7,492 nucleotides of DNA from Actinomycetes bacterium (GCA_021823365.1 JAKAOD010000143.1:1-7492); one strand, 5' to 3'. Numbered from the stretch's first letter, positions 1-5,061 are shown. The notes: generated by a model not told the origin, from the letters alone. Translations and numbers: made by a program.

Positions 1-2
1 CG

Positions 3-275
3 CCGCGCGAGCATCCCCGCGCTCGAGTCGGCTCCCACCACGCGGTAGCCGCGGCGCTGCGCGATGTCGCCGAGCGCACCCGTCCCGCAGGCGAGGTCGA
101 GCACCAGCGACCCCGGAGCGAGCGCGAGCGCACGGACCGTGCGATGTCGCCAGTGCTGGTCCATGCCGAGGGAGATGATCCGGTTGACGCGGTCGTAACG
201 CGGCGCGATCGCGTCGAACATCGCCCGGACGAGGACGGTCTTCTCCCTCCCTGAAGGGAGCTTCGCCGTGGTCAC
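3..275 (-). CDS. menG: Demethylmenaquinone methyltransferase (UbiE/MenG family), N-terminal part
   Basis: This is the first 91 codons of a SAM-dependent methyltransferase that continues past the left edge. UbiE/MenG enzymes C-methylate demethylmenaquinone in the last step of menaquinone synthesis. The translation has the family's N-terminal signature, YDRVN (27-31) followed by IISLGMDQHW (33-42). This fits the UbiE pattern Y-D-x-M-N-x2-[LIVM]-S-x3-H-x2-W with V for M and D for H. The SAM-binding glycine motif VLDLACGTG is at 58-66, and the acidic end of the next strand (VVGAD) at 79-83. The GTG start (275-273) shares GTGA with the stop of the upstream MaoC gene, so the two are probably translationally coupled; no in-frame start lies just upstream. 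The family is clear; another quinone or small-molecule methyltransferase of the same family cannot be excluded because the C-terminal half is missing. Confidence 0.8.
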   Translation of the reverse strand, partial: MTTAKLPSGREKTVLVRAMFDAIAPRYDRVNRIISLGMDQHWRHRTVRALALAPGSLVLDLACGTGALGDIAQRRGYRVVGADSSAGMLAR

Positions 276-730
276 GCCCGGTAGTAGCGGACGACCACCT
301 GCGCGGCGCAGCACGGTTTCGCTGCGCCACGGACCTCGACCGTGACATCGAGGACGGCCTGGACGCCGCCGTCGACCGGTTCGGCGGACGCGACGCTCGC
401 TCCGACCCGGACCTCCGAGCCGACCGGCACGGGGGCCGGGAACCTCACCTTGTTGCACCCGTAGTTCACCGCGAGCCCGACGTTCTGGACGTGCACGACC
501 TGCGCGAGGAGGAAGGGCACGAGCGAGAGCGTCAGGTAGCCGTGGGCGATCGTCGTTCCGAAGGGCCCCTTCGCCGCGCGCGCGGGGTCGACGTGGATCC
601 ACTGGTGGTCCCCCGTCGCGTCGGCGAAGCGGTCGACTCGCTCCTGGTCGACCGTCAGCCAGTCGCTGTAGCCCAGGTGGTGGCCGACAAGGGTCTGGAC
701 CTGGTCGACGCCGTCGATGGTCGTGGTCAA
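272..730 (-). CDS. MaoC-family dehydratase / (R)-specific enoyl-CoA hydratase-like
   Basis: This 152-residue single hot-dog domain protein is likely to hydrate trans-2-enoyl-CoA to (R)-3-hydroxyacyl-CoA. The hydratase-2 motif is visible at ATGDHQWIHVDPARA (38-52), with catalytic Asp41 and His46. It is followed by GPFGTTIAHGYLTLSL (56-71), the central-helix region typical of the family. Gln43 replaces the Asn of the classical GDxNP motif, as in the mycobacterial Rv0130 (HtdZ) type known to me. Length matches a single-domain MaoC protein. The start is a TTG (730-728) preceded by AGGAG (740-736) with five bases between, so this start beats the longer upstream reading. It is the middle gene of a three-gene minus-strand operon: 38 bases after the membrane-protein gene, and overlapping menG by four bases. 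The physiological substrate cannot be read from the sequence. Confidence 0.86.
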   Translation of the reverse strand: MTTTIDGVDQVQTLVGHHLGYSDWLTVDQERVDRFADATGDHQWIHVDPARAAKGPFGTTIAHGYLTLSLVPFLLAQVVHVQNVGLAVNYGCNKVRFPAPVPVGSEVRVGASVASAEPVDGGVQAVLDVTVEVRGAAKPCCAAQVVVRYYRA

Positions 731-768
731 TGGTGCTCCTTGCCCGCCGCCGCTCGCCCGGCCGCGGC

Positions 769-1119
769 CTACTTGAACCAGATGCGCTCGTAGTGCCGGC
801 TGTCCGGATGGAGCAGCAGCGCGACGAGGACGCCCGCGAACAGCAGGTTCAGGATCCCGCCGAACCCGCCGCCGGCGATCATGAGGCCCAGGACGACGAG
901 CAGGTAGGCGCCCGCGAGCGCGACTGCCGCCCAGTACGCGAGGCGCTTCTCGTTGGCGATGCCGAACGCAGCGGCTGCGAGCAGGACGAAGAGGAAGAGG
1001 AAGGGCGACTCGCCCAACGCGATGGTGAAGACGAGCGCCAGCGCTGCGTTCAGGTAGGAGAAGACGACGGCACCCTGGAGCGTCTGGGGCTGGCTCTGGT
1101 CGATCCATCGGGGTGGCAC
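769..1119 (-). CDS. Small four-helix membrane protein of unknown function
   Basis: I do not recognise a named family. The 116-residue product starts VPPRWIDQSQPQTLQGAVV and then has four hydrophobic stretches at about 18-35, 39-55, 61-83 and 86-104. It ends in a hydrophilic tail HPDSRHYERIWFK (104-116). There is no cleavable signal peptide; the first helix is probably an internal anchor. The GTG start (1119-1117) is chosen because hydrophobic, protein-like sequence begins just after it and the frame upstream is arginine/glycine-rich antisense of the neighbouring transporter gene. No Shine-Dalgarno sequence is seen, but CAGAAT (1131-1126) ends six bases before the GTG and could be a -10 box of a leaderless transcript. 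It heads the operon with the MaoC hydratase and menG, which hints at a membrane or lipid role, but that is only context. Confidence 0.62.
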   Translation of the reverse strand: MPPRWIDQSQPQTLQGAVVFSYLNAALALVFTIALGESPFLFLFVLLAAAAFGIANEKRLAYWAAVALAGAYLLVVLGLMIAGGGFGGILNLLFAGVLVALLLHPDSRHYERIWFK

Positions 1120-1125
1120 TCGACC

Positions 1126-1131
1126 ATTCTG
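1126..1131 (-). promoter_or_regulatory. Possible -10 box for the membrane-protein operon
   Basis: CAGAAT on the minus strand keeps the A2 and T6 positions of the TAnnnT box and ends six bases before the GTG at 1119. This spacing matches the other leaderless-looking starts in the window. It lies in the 54-base divergent gap shared with the transporter gene. The missing T1 makes it weak. Confidence 0.3.
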
Positions 1132-1160
1132 CCAGTCCCCGTCCTCCGGCGGTACATCGG

Positions 1161-1166
1161 TACGCT
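1161..1166 (+). promoter_or_regulatory. -10 box of the VIT-type transporter, leaderless start
   Basis: TACGCT fits the actinobacterial TAnnnT box and is followed by seven bases (GAGCTCC) and then the GTG at 1174, which places the transcription start on or next to the start codon. No convincing -35 box is visible. The same hexamer occurs before nth. Confidence 0.5.
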
Positions 1167-1173
1167 GAGCTCC

Positions 1174-1917
1174 GTGACGACCACCGCCCGACGCCGTTCT
1201 CGCCGCAGGTCCCCGTTCAACGCCCACGGCGAGCGGCATCACCGGAACGTGAAGTCCGGTGGCGCCAGGGCGGCCATCTTCGGGATCAGCGACGGGCTGG
1301 TGACCAACGTGTCGCTCATCCTCGGCGTGGCGGGCGCGCACCCCGGCGGAGGGATCGTCCGGCTGTCCGGGCTCGCGGGTCTGGTCGCGGGCGCCTTCTC
1401 GATGGCGGCAGGGGAGCTCGTGTCCATGCAAGCCCAGCGGGAGCTCTTCGAGCGTGAGCTCGCCGTGGAACGCGACGCGCTCGCGCGCAGCCCGGCCGCC
1501 GAGCAAGGGGAGCTCGTCGCGATCTACGAGCGCCGGGGCCTCACGCCCCCCTTCGCCCGGGAGCTCGCCGAGCTCATGATGCGCGACCCGAAGACCGCGC
1601 TGGAGACGCATGCCCGCGAGGAGCTCGGCATCGACCCGACATCGCTCGGCTCGCCGGTCGTCGCAGCCGTGAGCTCGTTCGCGACGTTCGCGCTGGGCGC
1701 GCTCCTGCCGCTGATCCCCTGGCTCCTCGCGCACGGCAACGGTGCGCTCTTCGCCTCCGTGGCGATCGGCGCCGCAGCGGCGATCGGGGTCGGGGTGATG
1801 CTCGGGGTCCTCACGGGGAGGTCGGTGGTGAAGAGCGCGGCTCGCCAGCTCGCCGTCGCAGCCGTGGCGGCCGCGGTGACCTACGGCATCGGCCGCGCAG
1901 TCGGCGCGTCGGGCTGA
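1174..1917 (+). CDS. VIT1/CCC1-family divalent metal (Fe2+/Mn2+) transporter
   Basis: This 247-residue integral membrane protein belongs to the VIT1/CCC1 family, which exports Fe2+ or Mn2+ from the cytoplasm. After an Arg/His-rich N-terminus (RHHRN, 21-25) comes the hallmark [19 protein letters not shown] (37-55) with conserved Asp40. The second helix ends in [10 protein letters not shown] (76-85), the family's SMAAGEYVS motif with Leu for Tyr and Glu81 retained. A charged Glu-rich segment (86-150: many Glu, MMRDP, EELGI) matches the cytoplasmic metal-binding domain. Three further helices lie at about 160-183, 188-212 and 218-241. Length is normal. The GTG start is supported by the -10 box seven bases upstream and by where family similarity begins. 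The 3' end overlaps convergent mshD by 37 bases. Iron versus manganese preference cannot be decided from sequence. Confidence 0.9.
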   Translation: MTTTARRRSRRRSPFNAHGERHHRNVKSGGARAAIFGISDGLVTNVSLILGVAGAHPGGGIVRLSGLAGLVAGAFSMAAGELVSMQAQRELFERELAVERDALARSPAAEQGELVAIYERRGLTPPFARELAELMMRDPKTALETHAREELGIDPTSLGSPVVAAVSSFATFALGALLPLIPWLLAHGNGALFASVAIGAAAAIGVGVMLGVLTGRSVVKSAARQLAVAAVAAAVTYGIGRAVGASG

Positions 1918-2852
1918 GCACCCGCGGGCACCGTCCCTTCGAACTCCACCTCCCGGTGGTCCTCGGTGAAGCCGAGCGAGCGGTAGAGGACCAGGGCCGG
2001 CGTGTTGGTGGCCTCGACGTAGAGCATCGCGGTGGGCACCGCGCGGGTGGCGAGATGGCCGAGCCCCGCGCGGGCGAGCCCGCGCCCGAGCCCCCTGCCC
2101 TGGAAGTCCGGGTCGACGCCGATCACGTAGATCTCTCCGAGCACGGGGCTGCGGTGCACCTTGGTCCAGCAGAAGCCCGCGAGGCGGTCGCCCTCATCGT
2201 GCAGCAGGAACCCCGTCGGGTCGAACCAGGGCTCCTGCTCGCGGCGCCGGAGGTCTGCGAGCGTCCAGGACCCCTGTTCGGGGTGGCCGGCGAACGCGCG
2301 CGCGTTCACCGCCAACCATGCGTCATCGTCGCGGCCGGGACGGAACGGCCGGACCTGGAGCGGCGGCGAGGTCGCGTCGTAGACGGCCTCGGGGAGGAGG
2401 GCCGCGCGCAGCTGGAGCAGCTCGCGGCTGGGCCGGAGCCCGCGGGAGACGAAGAGCGCCGCCAGCCTGCCGGCATCCGTCCGGAGCCACGCGTCGACGG
2501 TCCCGCCGCCGCGCGCCGCGACCTCGGCGAGCGCGGCGTCGAGCAGCGCGGCGCGCACGCCGCCCTGATCGTCGCGCCGGTCGGGGCGGACCGCGCTCTC
2601 GATCACCCAGGCACCGGCAAGCTTTCTCAGGGTGGAGACGCCTGTGAGATCGCCCGAGGTGCCGGCACGAGCAAGGAGCACGAGCGCGCCGGGAGGCGGG
2701 TCCTCGCCGACGACGAACCGGGCGTCGTCGCTCAGCTCGAGGAACCCGTCGGCCTGCTGAGCCTCGTCGAGAAGGGCCTGTACCTCGGCGCGCCCGCTCG
2801 GGTCGAGCGAGCGGACCGCGTCGACGCGGACCAGGGGACCCGGGGCGACCAC
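1881..2852 (-). CDS. mshD: Mycothiol synthase (mycothiol acetyltransferase)
   Basis: MshD acetylates Cys-GlcN-Ins with acetyl-CoA in the last step of mycothiol synthesis, the main low-molecular-weight thiol of actinobacteria. The 323-residue product has two tandem GNAT domains. The N-terminal one (about 8-150) is degenerate. The C-terminal one (about 165-305) carries the acetyl-CoA loop QGRGLG (251-256) after [10 protein letters not shown] (241-250). MshD-specific blocks are clear: [14 protein letters not shown] (183-196), [11 protein letters not shown] (207-217), and [19 protein letters not shown] (277-295). The last 15 or so residues are Pro/Ala-rich and slightly extend the usual roughly 300-residue length. 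The GTG start at 2852 has no SD but sits six bases after TAGCCT on the minus strand, which implies a leaderless transcript. It is divergent from nth and convergent with the metal-transporter gene. Confidence 0.95.
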   Translation of the reverse strand: MVAPGPLVRVDAVRSLDPSGRAEVQALLDEAQQADGFLELSDDARFVVGEDPPPGALVLLARAGTSGDLTGVSTLRKLAGAWVIESAVRPDRRDDQGGVRAALLDAALAEVAARGGGTVDAWLRTDAGRLAALFVSRGLRPSRELLQLRAALLPEAVYDATSPPLQVRPFRPGRDDDAWLAVNARAFAGHPEQGSWTLADLRRREQEPWFDPTGFLLHDEGDRLAGFCWTKVHRSPVLGEIYVIGVDPDFQGRGLGRGLARAGLGHLATRAVPTAMLYVEATNTPALVLYRSLGFTEDHREVEFEGTVPAGAQPDAPTARPMP

Positions 2853-2858
2853 GGAGGC

Positions 2859-2864
2859 AGGCTA
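2859..2864 (-). promoter_or_regulatory. -10 box of mshD, leaderless start
   Basis: TAGCCT on the minus strand matches TAnnnT and ends six bases before the GTG at 2852. It supports that start over any internal one. The divergent nth box lies about 30 bases away, so the two promoters share one short region. Confidence 0.45.
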
Positions 2865-2894
2865 CCGGCGGCGCCGCGTCGGGCCGTGCGTCGC

Positions 2895-2900
2895 TACGCT
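2895..2900 (+). promoter_or_regulatory. -10 box of nth
   Basis: TACGCT matches TAnnnT and lies nine bases before the ATG at 2910, giving a leader of two or three bases at most. An in-frame GTG at 2886 lies upstream of this box and would be excluded if the box is used. No -35 box is evident. Confidence 0.42.
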
Positions 2901-2909
2901 CCGCAGGCG

Positions 2910-3566
2910 ATGGCGGCGGCGCGCACGGTGAGAGCTCGAGCGGCAATCGTGACGGCTCGTCTCGCCGCCGAGTACCCCGGCACCGCGAAAGAGCTCTGCG
3001 CGCTGCGCCACGAGAACGCGTTCCAGTTGCTCGTCGCGACCATCCTCTCGGCCCAGACGACCGATGTCAGGGTCAATCTGGTGGCGCCCACGCTGTTCGC
3101 GAAGTTCCCGGACGCGGTGTCGCTGGCGCGCGCGGACCCCGAGAGGCTCGAAGAGCTGATCCGCTCGACCGGGTTCTTCCGCGCGAAGGCGAAGAGCCTG
3201 ATCGGGATGTCGCAGGCGCTCGTGGAGCGCTTCGGTGGCGAGGTGCCCTCTGCGATGGAGGACCTCGTCACCTTGCCCGGAGTCGGCCGCAAGACGGCGA
3301 ACGTGGTGCTGAGCGTCGCGTTCGGCAAGCCCGGTTTCGCCGTCGACACCCACGTCGGGCGGCTCTCGCGCCGTCTCGGGTTGACGACGTCCTCGGATCC
3401 CGAGGTGGTGGAGCGCGACGTCGACGCGCTCGTCCCTCCCGAGGAGCGAGGGACGCTCAGCTTGCGGCTCATCCTCCACGGGCGCGCCGTCTGCACCGCG
3501 CGTACCGCGCGTTGCGGGACATGTGTGCTCGCCGACGTGTGCCCGTCGGCCTTCCTGCCGGCCTGA
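2910..3566 (+). CDS. nth: Endonuclease III (DNA glycosylase / AP lyase)
   Basis: Endonuclease III removes oxidised pyrimidines and cleaves abasic sites in base-excision repair. The 218-residue product has the helix-hairpin-helix LPGVGRKTA (122-130) with catalytic Lys128, and the catalytic Asp146 in AVDTHVGR (144-151). The [4Fe-4S] cluster loop is C-x6-C-x2-C-x5-C (Cys195, 202, 205, 211), intact. [13 protein letters not shown] (40-52) is the conserved N-terminal block. Length is that of the bacterial enzyme. ATG 2910 is preferred because the reading begins close to the usual N-terminus and follows a TACGCT box; an in-frame GTG at 2886 would add eight residues. The gene is divergent from mshD and is followed by a long gene-free region, so it is probably monocistronic. 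Confidence 0.97.
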   Translation: MAAARTVRARAAIVTARLAAEYPGTAKELCALRHENAFQLLVATILSAQTTDVRVNLVAPTLFAKFPDAVSLARADPERLEELIRSTGFFRAKAKSLIGMSQALVERFGGEVPSAMEDLVTLPGVGRKTANVVLSVAFGKPGFAVDTHVGRLSRRLGLTTSSDPEVVERDVDALVPPEERGTLSLRLILHGRAVCTARTARCGTCVLADVCPSAFLPA

Positions 3567-3581
3567 CGGGCGGGCGCGCCT

Positions 3582-3627
3582 ACGGAGCCCGCAGCGGACG
3601 GCGGCCGGTTCCCGGGTGGGGCTCCGT
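3582..3627 (+). terminator. Possible terminator hairpin after nth
   Basis: A perfect 9-bp inverted repeat, ACGGAGCCC (3582-3590) and GGGCTCCGT (3619-3627), begins 15 bases after the nth stop. The 28-base loop is GC-rich and no T-run follows, so termination is a guess from position. Confidence 0.33.
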
Positions 3628-3679
3628 CAGGGTCCCGGGTGGGGACGTTCAAGGGGCCGGGGTGGAGCTCGGTGACAAT
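3611..3679 (+). repeat. 23-bp tandem repeat, three copies
   Basis: Units begin at 3611, 3634 and 3657. The first 11 bases are CCCGGGTGGGG, CCCGGGTGGGG and CCGGGGTGGAG; the second halves diverge. The 23-bp spacing is exact. It lies in gene-free DNA after nth and overlaps the right arm of the possible nth hairpin. Confidence 0.6.
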
Positions 3680-3731
3680 CCGGTGACATTCCGATGGTAA
3701 CGAGATGGCAAGATGGTGGCAACAAGGTTGC
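3670..3731 (+). repeat. 11-bp-spaced GGTGACA repeats and adjoining dyad
   Basis: CGGTGACA occurs at 3670-3677 and 3681-3688, exactly 11 bases apart. Weaker relatives containing GATGG follow at 3693, 3704 and 3712. The block ends in the dyad GCAAC-AAG-GTTGC (3719-3731). The roughly one-helical-turn spacing would suit a protein that binds side by side on one face of the DNA. The segment is also less GC-rich than its surroundings. Confidence 0.4.
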
Positions 3732-3767
3732 ATCCGGCGCGCACAGGGCTGCGAGAAAAGTTGTGGG

Positions 3768-3801
3768 GCGCAATTGCGCGAGGAGGAACTCGTTGTAAGA
3801 T
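3768..3801 (+). promoter_or_regulatory. Candidate sigma70-type promoter with palindromic operator
   Basis: TTGCGC (3774-3779) and TAAGAT (3796-3801) are 16 bases apart and resemble -35 and -10 boxes. This is the only pair with both boxes that I see in the window. The -35 is the right half of a perfect 12-bp palindrome, GCGCAATTGCGC (3768-3779), so a dimeric regulator could block it. The predicted start is near 3808, and no good gene follows in the next 250 bases. Confidence 0.4.
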
Positions 3802-3807
3802 GAACGT

Positions 3808-3904
3808 GGAACCGGTCCCCGCCACCTGGTTCCAGATGAGCGATGCGCCGGGATCCGCCGCCTGGCCCCGCTCCGACGACGGCGCCCTTGGGGCGCCGTC
3901 GTCG
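3808..3904 (+). ncRNA. Candidate small RNA of about 97 nt
   Basis: The interval lies between a two-box promoter (3774-3801) and a strong 14-bp hairpin (3874-3904). Near its 5' end TGGAACC (3807-3813) can pair with GGTTCCA (3828-3834) around a C-rich 14-base loop. No plausible protein is encoded: the reading from ATG 3800 becomes Gly/Arg-rich low-complexity sequence and overlaps the antitoxin start. I do not recognise an established RNA family; it lacks the two six-C loops of the actinobacterial 6C RNA. This is inference from promoter, structure and terminator order only. Confidence 0.3.
3874..3904 (+). terminator. Strong GC hairpin, likely intrinsic terminator without T-run
   Basis: CGACGACGGCGCCC (3874-3887) and its exact complement (3891-3904) form a perfect 14-bp stem with the 3-base loop TTG. 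No run of T follows, which is common for terminators in high-GC actinobacteria. The stem could act on either strand. It would end the candidate small RNA and would insulate the downstream two-gene module. Confidence 0.55.
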
Positions 3905-3958
3905 CACATTCGGGGCGGGATGGGGGGCGCCTGGCGAGACCACGTGCCCGGCAGGGGA

Positions 3959-4035
3959 CCGTCCGGTCGCGGGACCGCCCGGTCGCGGGGCGGTCGAGGG
4001 CGGGGCGGCCGGGTGCGGGGCGGTCGGGTGGGAAT
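3959..4035 (+). repeat. G-rich 15-16-bp imperfect tandem repeat, about five units
   Basis: Units begin at 3959, 3975, 3991, 4006 and 4021; the first two are 16 bases and the next two 15. Units 1 and 2 share CGGTCGCGGG; later units share CGG(T/C)CG followed by G-runs ending in GCGGGG. The plus strand contains four G-runs with short loops (about 3999-4020), a pattern compatible with a G-quadruplex. The array ends directly at the antitoxin operator. Confidence 0.6.
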
Positions 4036-4058
4036 GGTGGCACCAATGGTGTTACCCT
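4035..4058 (+). promoter_or_regulatory. Operator-like TGGTG/CACCA cluster and -10 box of the toxin-antitoxin-like operon
   Basis: TGGTG-G-CACCA-A-TGGTG (4035-4051) forms two overlapping 5-bp dyads that share CACCA. It directly precedes TACCCT (4053-4058), which ends seven bases before ATG 4066, so the transcript is probably leaderless. Ribbon-helix-helix antitoxins commonly bind short repeated sites over their own promoter; this site is the natural candidate. Confidence 0.45.
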
Positions 4059-4065
4059 TGAGCTC

Positions 4066-4335
4066 ATGGTGACGAAACGGTCGGTCTCGCTGTCGGACGA
4101 CGTCGCGAAGGCGGTGGAGGCTGCCGCCAAGGAGGACGGTGTGTCGTTCAGCGCGTGGCTCTCGGGAGCTGCGGAGCGTCAGCTCCGGGTGCGCCAGGGG
4201 TTGCGCGGCGTCGCGGCGTGGGAGTCGGAGTCCGGGCCGCTCACCGCGGAGGAGATCGCGGCGGGCGAGGCCCTCCTCGGCCGTCTCCTCTCGGGGGTGT
4301 CCGGCATGGCGTCACGGGTCCGCCGCCGGCCATGA
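4066..4335 (+). CDS. Ribbon-helix-helix antitoxin-like protein (VapB-type)
   Basis: This 89-residue protein has an N-terminal ribbon-helix-helix pattern: strand KRSVSL (4-9), helix DDVAKAVEAAAKEDG (11-25), then SFSAWLSGAAERQL (27-40). RHH antitoxins dimerise through the strand to bind DNA. The C-terminal part contains AAWESESGPLTAEEIAAGEALLGRLL (50-75), the acidic Trp-Glu...Thr-x-Glu-Glu tail that such antitoxins use to hold a PIN toxin. Length is normal. ATG 4066 lies seven bases after a TACCCT box with no SD; the next codon is GTG and could also serve. The stop overlaps the downstream start as ATGA, typical of coupled antitoxin-toxin pairs. Likely function: autorepressor of its operon and partner of the next gene product. 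Confidence 0.84.
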   Translation: MVTKRSVSLSDDVAKAVEAAAKEDGVSFSAWLSGAAERQLRVRQGLRGVAAWESESGPLTAEEIAAGEALLGRLLSGVSGMASRVRRRP

Positions 4336-4724
4336 GCGCGCGCGACGGCGTCGTGTACGGCGTGGGCGCGCTGCGAGCGGCGGCCCACGGCGACCGGATG
4401 ATGTGGGCCCTGCACCGAGCGGCGCTCACCTACGGCGTCATCCCGGTCGTCACGGTGGGCGCGGTCGCCGAGGCGTACCGCACGCTGGCGCGAGGGGACA
4501 GGCTGGACGCGTTGCTGGCCGGTGCCGAGGTCGAGCCCCTCGGCCGTGAGGGCGCGCAACGCACCGGGGAGCTCGCGTCGCGCGCCGGCACCGCGGATCT
4601 CGTAGCCGTGTCGACCGCAGAGACCGCCGCGCGTCGCAACGCGGCGATCGTCAACACGCGCCAGGCGGCGCTGCGCGCCGCCACCGCGCTGCTCGGGCAC
4701 GACCTCGTCCAGTACGGCGTCTGA
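4332..4724 (+). CDS. PIN-domain-like protein with degenerate active site (VapC-type position)
   Basis: This 130-residue protein has PIN length and order: strand VVYGVGAL (7-14), GDRMMWALHRAAL (20-32), strand IPVVTVGAVAEAYR (37-50), VEPLGREGAQRTGEL (67-81), GTADLV (86-91), strand AAIVNT (104-109), and a C-terminal LLGHDLVQYGV (120-130). VapC toxins are Mg2+-dependent RNases that need a cluster of acidic residues. Here the N-terminal Asp position (family VVLDAGAL) is Gly10, and the last acidic position (family TSDPxDL) reads NTRQAAL (108-114). A VDA Asp also reads as Ala92. Glu47 and Asp89 remain. The reading frame is intact and starts inside the antitoxin stop (ATGA), so this is substitution, not frameshift. 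It may be an inactive toxin, a structural co-repressor, or a divergent PIN with displaced residues. The PIN assignment rests on pattern recognition. Confidence 0.58.
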   Translation: MSARDGVVYGVGALRAAAHGDRMMWALHRAALTYGVIPVVTVGAVAEAYRTLARGDRLDALLAGAEVEPLGREGAQRTGELASRAGTADLVAVSTAETAARRNAAIVNTRQAALRAATALLGHDLVQYGV

Positions 4725-4752
4725 GCGGCCAGTGCGTCGCTCCTCGTGGCGA

Positions 4753-4956
4753 TCAGGCGCGGGAGCTGCGACTCTCCGAGGCCGCCCTGCCCAAGCGCCG
4801 TAGCGCCGCGCGCAGGTCTCGCTCGACCGCGAAGAGCTCCGCGGCGAGCTCCGCGTCGCGGTCGCCCCGGCAGCGCTCCGCAAGAGCGGTCACGCGCTGG
4901 GTCAGTTCGGTCAGCGTCGACGCGATCGACGAGAGCTCGGCACGAGTTGTGGCCAC
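4753..4956 (-). CDS. Small helical (coiled-coil-like) protein of unknown function
   Basis: I do not recognise a named family. The 67-residue product reads as two amphipathic helices: about 6-29 (ELSSIASTLTELTQRVTALA onward) and 33-60 (DAELAAELFAVERDLRAALR onward), with a single Cys29 between. Leu/Val/Ala spacing suggests a helical hairpin or dimeric coiled coil. There is no signal peptide or membrane helix, and it ends in a polar Ser/Arg tail. The GTG start (4956-4954) has no SD, but CATCAT (4968-4963) lies six bases before it, matching the leaderless spacing elsewhere; longer upstream readings run through the 12-bp repeats and are low complexity. It converges on the PIN-like gene (28-base gap) and is divergent from hisD. 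It is a real gene on balance of heptad-like composition. Confidence 0.55.
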   Translation of the reverse strand: MATTRAELSSIASTLTELTQRVTALAERCRGDRDAELAAELFAVERDLRAALRRLGRAASESRSSRA

Positions 4957-4990
4957 GCAGGCATGATGCCCCGACTTCGCCTCGCTGTGC

Positions 4991-5026
4991 CGGCGACCCG
5001 CGCGGCGACCCGCGCGGCGACCCGCT
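4991..5026 (+). repeat. 12-bp tandem repeat, three copies, upstream of hisD
   Basis: CGGCGACCCGCG occurs twice (4991-5002, 5003-5014), followed by a third copy with one change at its last base (5015-5026). It occupies the 136-base divergent gap between the small helical protein and hisD, upstream of the hisD -10 box. It may be a slippage-prone repeat or a binding array. Confidence 0.75.
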
Positions 5027-5061
5027 CCCGCGGGCGTTCCGGAGGTGTCAGGTCGCGCCGG

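Noticed and set aside
769..1734. Long minus-strand reading upstream of the membrane-protein gene
   Set aside because: Codons before 1119 are antisense to the metal transporter and give Arg/Gly/His-rich sequence without domains; the real protein starts at the GTG at 1119.
2886..2909. Alternative GTG start for nth adding eight residues
   Set aside because: The -10-like TACGCT lies inside this extension and no SD precedes the GTG; the ATG at 2910 fits better.
3611..3731. CRISPR array
   Set aside because: Units are head-to-tail with no spacers of constant length and no cas genes nearby.
3808..3904. Known 6C small RNA or a tRNA
   Set aside because: The two six-cytosine loops of 6C RNA are missing, and there is no cloverleaf or anticodon arm.
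3713..4072. Open reading frame of 119 codons through the gene-free region, including an ATG at 3800 preceded by AGGAGG (3781-3786)
   Set aside because: The spacing from AGGAGG to ATG 3800 is 13 bases, the product turns into Gly/Arg-rich low-complexity sequence over the tandem array, and it runs into the antitoxin start. AGGAGG is six bases from a TTG, but that codon is followed at once by TAA.
3649..4130. Minus-strand readings across the repeat region
   Set aside because: Composition changes abruptly, no domain is visible, and they cross both the strong hairpin and the tandem array.
4725..4752. Terminator between the convergent PIN-like and small helical protein genes
   Set aside because: Only a 4-bp TCGC/GCGA pairing is visible, too weak to support.
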